Shown: positions 62,101 to 64,000 of the stretch, piece by piece
How positions within the stretch are numbered: position 1 is the first letter of the stretch
Layout: each line of letters starts with the position of its first letter
Source: Oreocharis arfaki
Taxonomy: Eukaryota > Chordata > Aves > Passeriformes > Paramythiidae
Assembly (NCBI GenBank): GCA_013398015.1
Contig: VZRR01002857.1
Span: 613,543-677,542 of the forward strand
Direction of reading: 5' to 3'
Length of the DNA stretch: 64,000 nucleotides
The notes under the pieces: generated by a model
The model's input: only the letters and a program-made list of their open reading frames with translations
Databases searched by the model: none
What the model was told of the DNA's origin: nothing
Position numbers and translations under genes: made by a program

Positions 62101-64000
62101 CAAATTCTCCTCAAGAGCTTCTAATTGCTCTGCAGATAGCTTTTAACCTCCAGTGTACTTATAATTGTTATTATGAAAGTAAAAATAATTTGAAATGGAA
62201 GACCCAGAGCAAATAGTCCTCACTTTCCAAGAAACATAATTTTACTTGGAGGTAGGAATTGGAATGATGTGATAAGTGCATTAAAGCATAACTATAATTC
62301 TTTTCCTTGGCTCTTAGATACTCCCATAGCTTCTACTAAAGCTTTATTGGCAGATCATAGTCAGCATCTTTATATATCTCATAGGAGTTACTCTTGAAGG
62401 ATAATTTATGCTCTCTTTCTGGTGGCAAAAGCATTTGTTTTCATGGTAAAATGTGTCATTTTGTATTTGAGTCCACTACAAAAATATTTGAGAAATATAC
62501 ACGAAAAACAGGTGTAATTTGCTGTAGTAATGTCTACAGGGAAGATGCATTAATGCCCTGTTCCATACCATACCATACATTACATTGATTGAGGTACAAA
62601 AACATATTAGGTCTCTTTCAGTAGTTCATTCATCCGTAAAATAAGTCCATCCACAGCTATGTCCTAGGATCATGCTGAAAACACAGCATATCTCCGAAGG
62701 ATAATAGCAGCAGCCTTAATGGACATTAAAGTGGAGATCTTTCTGGGGTATTTTGGAGGAAGATAATATTGCTGTGCCCTCAAAGGGAAAGCATACAGCA
62801 GGAGCTCCAGAGAATCAAATGCAAACGCTTAGGACCAAAAGCAATTCTGCCACCTCTTAGCTTTCCTTCACCCTCACATGTTTCCTCACCAGACTGGAAA
62901 ACTATTTCCTACTGGACCTGTCCTTTTCTCTAGCACCCTGGAGCGATTACCTTTGAGCAATTAAAGATTTTTGGATCAGATGGCCTTTTCTCATCTGTGC
63001 CCCCACAGCCATGGGACTCCTGAAACGGGACACCCATGGCAGGACCCATGCAATTCGTGCCTCACATGCCCCTAGCAGAGAAGATTTCATTTAAGTGTTT
63101 TTTCCAGAACAGATTGTACAACAAATAGCTTTTAGCATATACAATTTGCAAAGTTGCCAGTTTATCATGAATAGAGCTATTTGTAGTCTAGTCATATCAT
63201 AAAATCTTGTTAAAAGAAACAACACAAAGAGACTGCTCACTTTTCAGTTATGGCGCTTTTGAATTAATTTGAATCCAGATTGCCTCATGAGTATTGTTTG
63301 TTCCAATATGAAACAGTTTATGGTGATAAATTGCAGCAGCATCACTTGAGAGCTGCCTGGTACAGTGTAGTGCAGGAGAAGTTGAGTCAGCTTTCATACA
63401 GAGTATATACTGGAGCTACAGCACACCCAGGTTTTGTAGTTTGGAGGAAACTTAACTGAGAAAGTCAGCAAAACCAGAGTATTTTGCGGCATGTGCAGGT
63501 ATTGGGCAAGGTGAGGGGTTTTAGGGGCATAACCAGCCAAAGAAAGTAGTGAAAACCTCATAACCTACCTCCCACCTGAGCCCTCCTGTCCCACTCAGCC
63601 AGGCATTGACTCAACACTCAGAAGTAACATCTACAGAGACTGACATTGGGCTGTTTTAGCCATCCTTTCAGTACTAAGCCATTTAATGCATATGAATTTT
63701 TCATCTAGCTCTAAATTTACTATTACAGCAGATGTTAGAGTCAAATCTCATTAGTTAAGATTTCAGTAATCTGCAGAGTAATGACAAAACATTTCTGCAT
63801 CCTCTCAGTTATAACCTTAATTAAGACTAAGCAGGGTATGTTGTGTAACACATTGCCCTGCGAATGCACGCTCTCATGTAAGCCATCAAGGGTCTGATTC
63901 AGAGAGGGAACAAACATTTGTTCTTCCCACCAAAATCATCAGGGATTCAAGAAGTCGGTACTCCTCCATTGGACCAATTCCTTACTACTGTGCAGTTCAG

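Larger units (their letters stand above)
55105..64000. other. Gene-free unique sequence
   Basis: No supportable gene, RNA or mobile element. It contains a short TG run (55709-55722), an A/CCAAA array (58447-58485) and a CAA run (59087-59114). The block at about 61040-61440 is GC-richer with an open frame of 123 codons that matches no family. The part at about 63100-63340 has mixed AT-rich composition that might be constrained. Confidence 0.5.

Overview
The window looks like a gene-poor, AT-rich stretch of a bird nuclear genome, either intergenic or within a very long intron. The bird call rests on the mobile elements: CR1 LINE 3' ends on both strands, and long terminal repeats of two avian endogenous-retrovirus families. 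The style of the low-complexity tracts (CCAA/CAAA arrays) fits a songbird, but that is an impression and not a proof. I found no protein-coding exon, tRNA, rRNA or CRISPR array that I can support. All long open frames are short (at most 172 codons), start from arbitrary ATGs, match no family I recognise, and often lie in low-complexity DNA, in a transposon, or opposite another equally long frame.

Layout. 1-5.8 kb: unique sequence with a 20-bp tandem duplication, a possible very old repeat and a palindrome/twin E-box cluster. 5.8-6.4 kb: CR1 3' end, plus strand. 6.4-22.1 kb: unique sequence; the 20.7-21.25 kb part is rich in homeodomain/POU-like sites. 22.1-22.75 kb: ERVL-type solo LTR, plus strand, internally deleted. 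22.75-32.75 kb: unique; 29.0-30.2 kb has higher GC, keeps many CpGs and looks like a conserved non-coding element. 32.77-32.93 kb: short CR1 tail. 32.9-44.16 kb: unique, with an ancient palindromic MITE-like copy at 38.73 kb, a T/G-rich tract at 41.5 kb and a second conserved-element candidate at 43.0-43.5 kb. 44.17-44.90 kb: full-length solo LTR, minus strand, with a perfect 5-bp target duplication; same family as the one at 22 kb. 45-47.9 kb: a strong hairpin at 46.2 kb and a TGIF/MEIS-type palindrome at 47.56 kb. 47.9-49.2 kb: nested cluster of minus-strand CR1 pieces interrupted by a second LTR family. 49.2-64 kb: unique, with one approximately 100-bp direct repeat pair (54.2 and 55.0 kb).

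How the parts relate. No genes work together here. The plausible function is regulatory: several candidate distal elements set in neutral sequence, with mobile elements landing between them. All statements about conservation are inference from composition and motifs; no alignment could be run.
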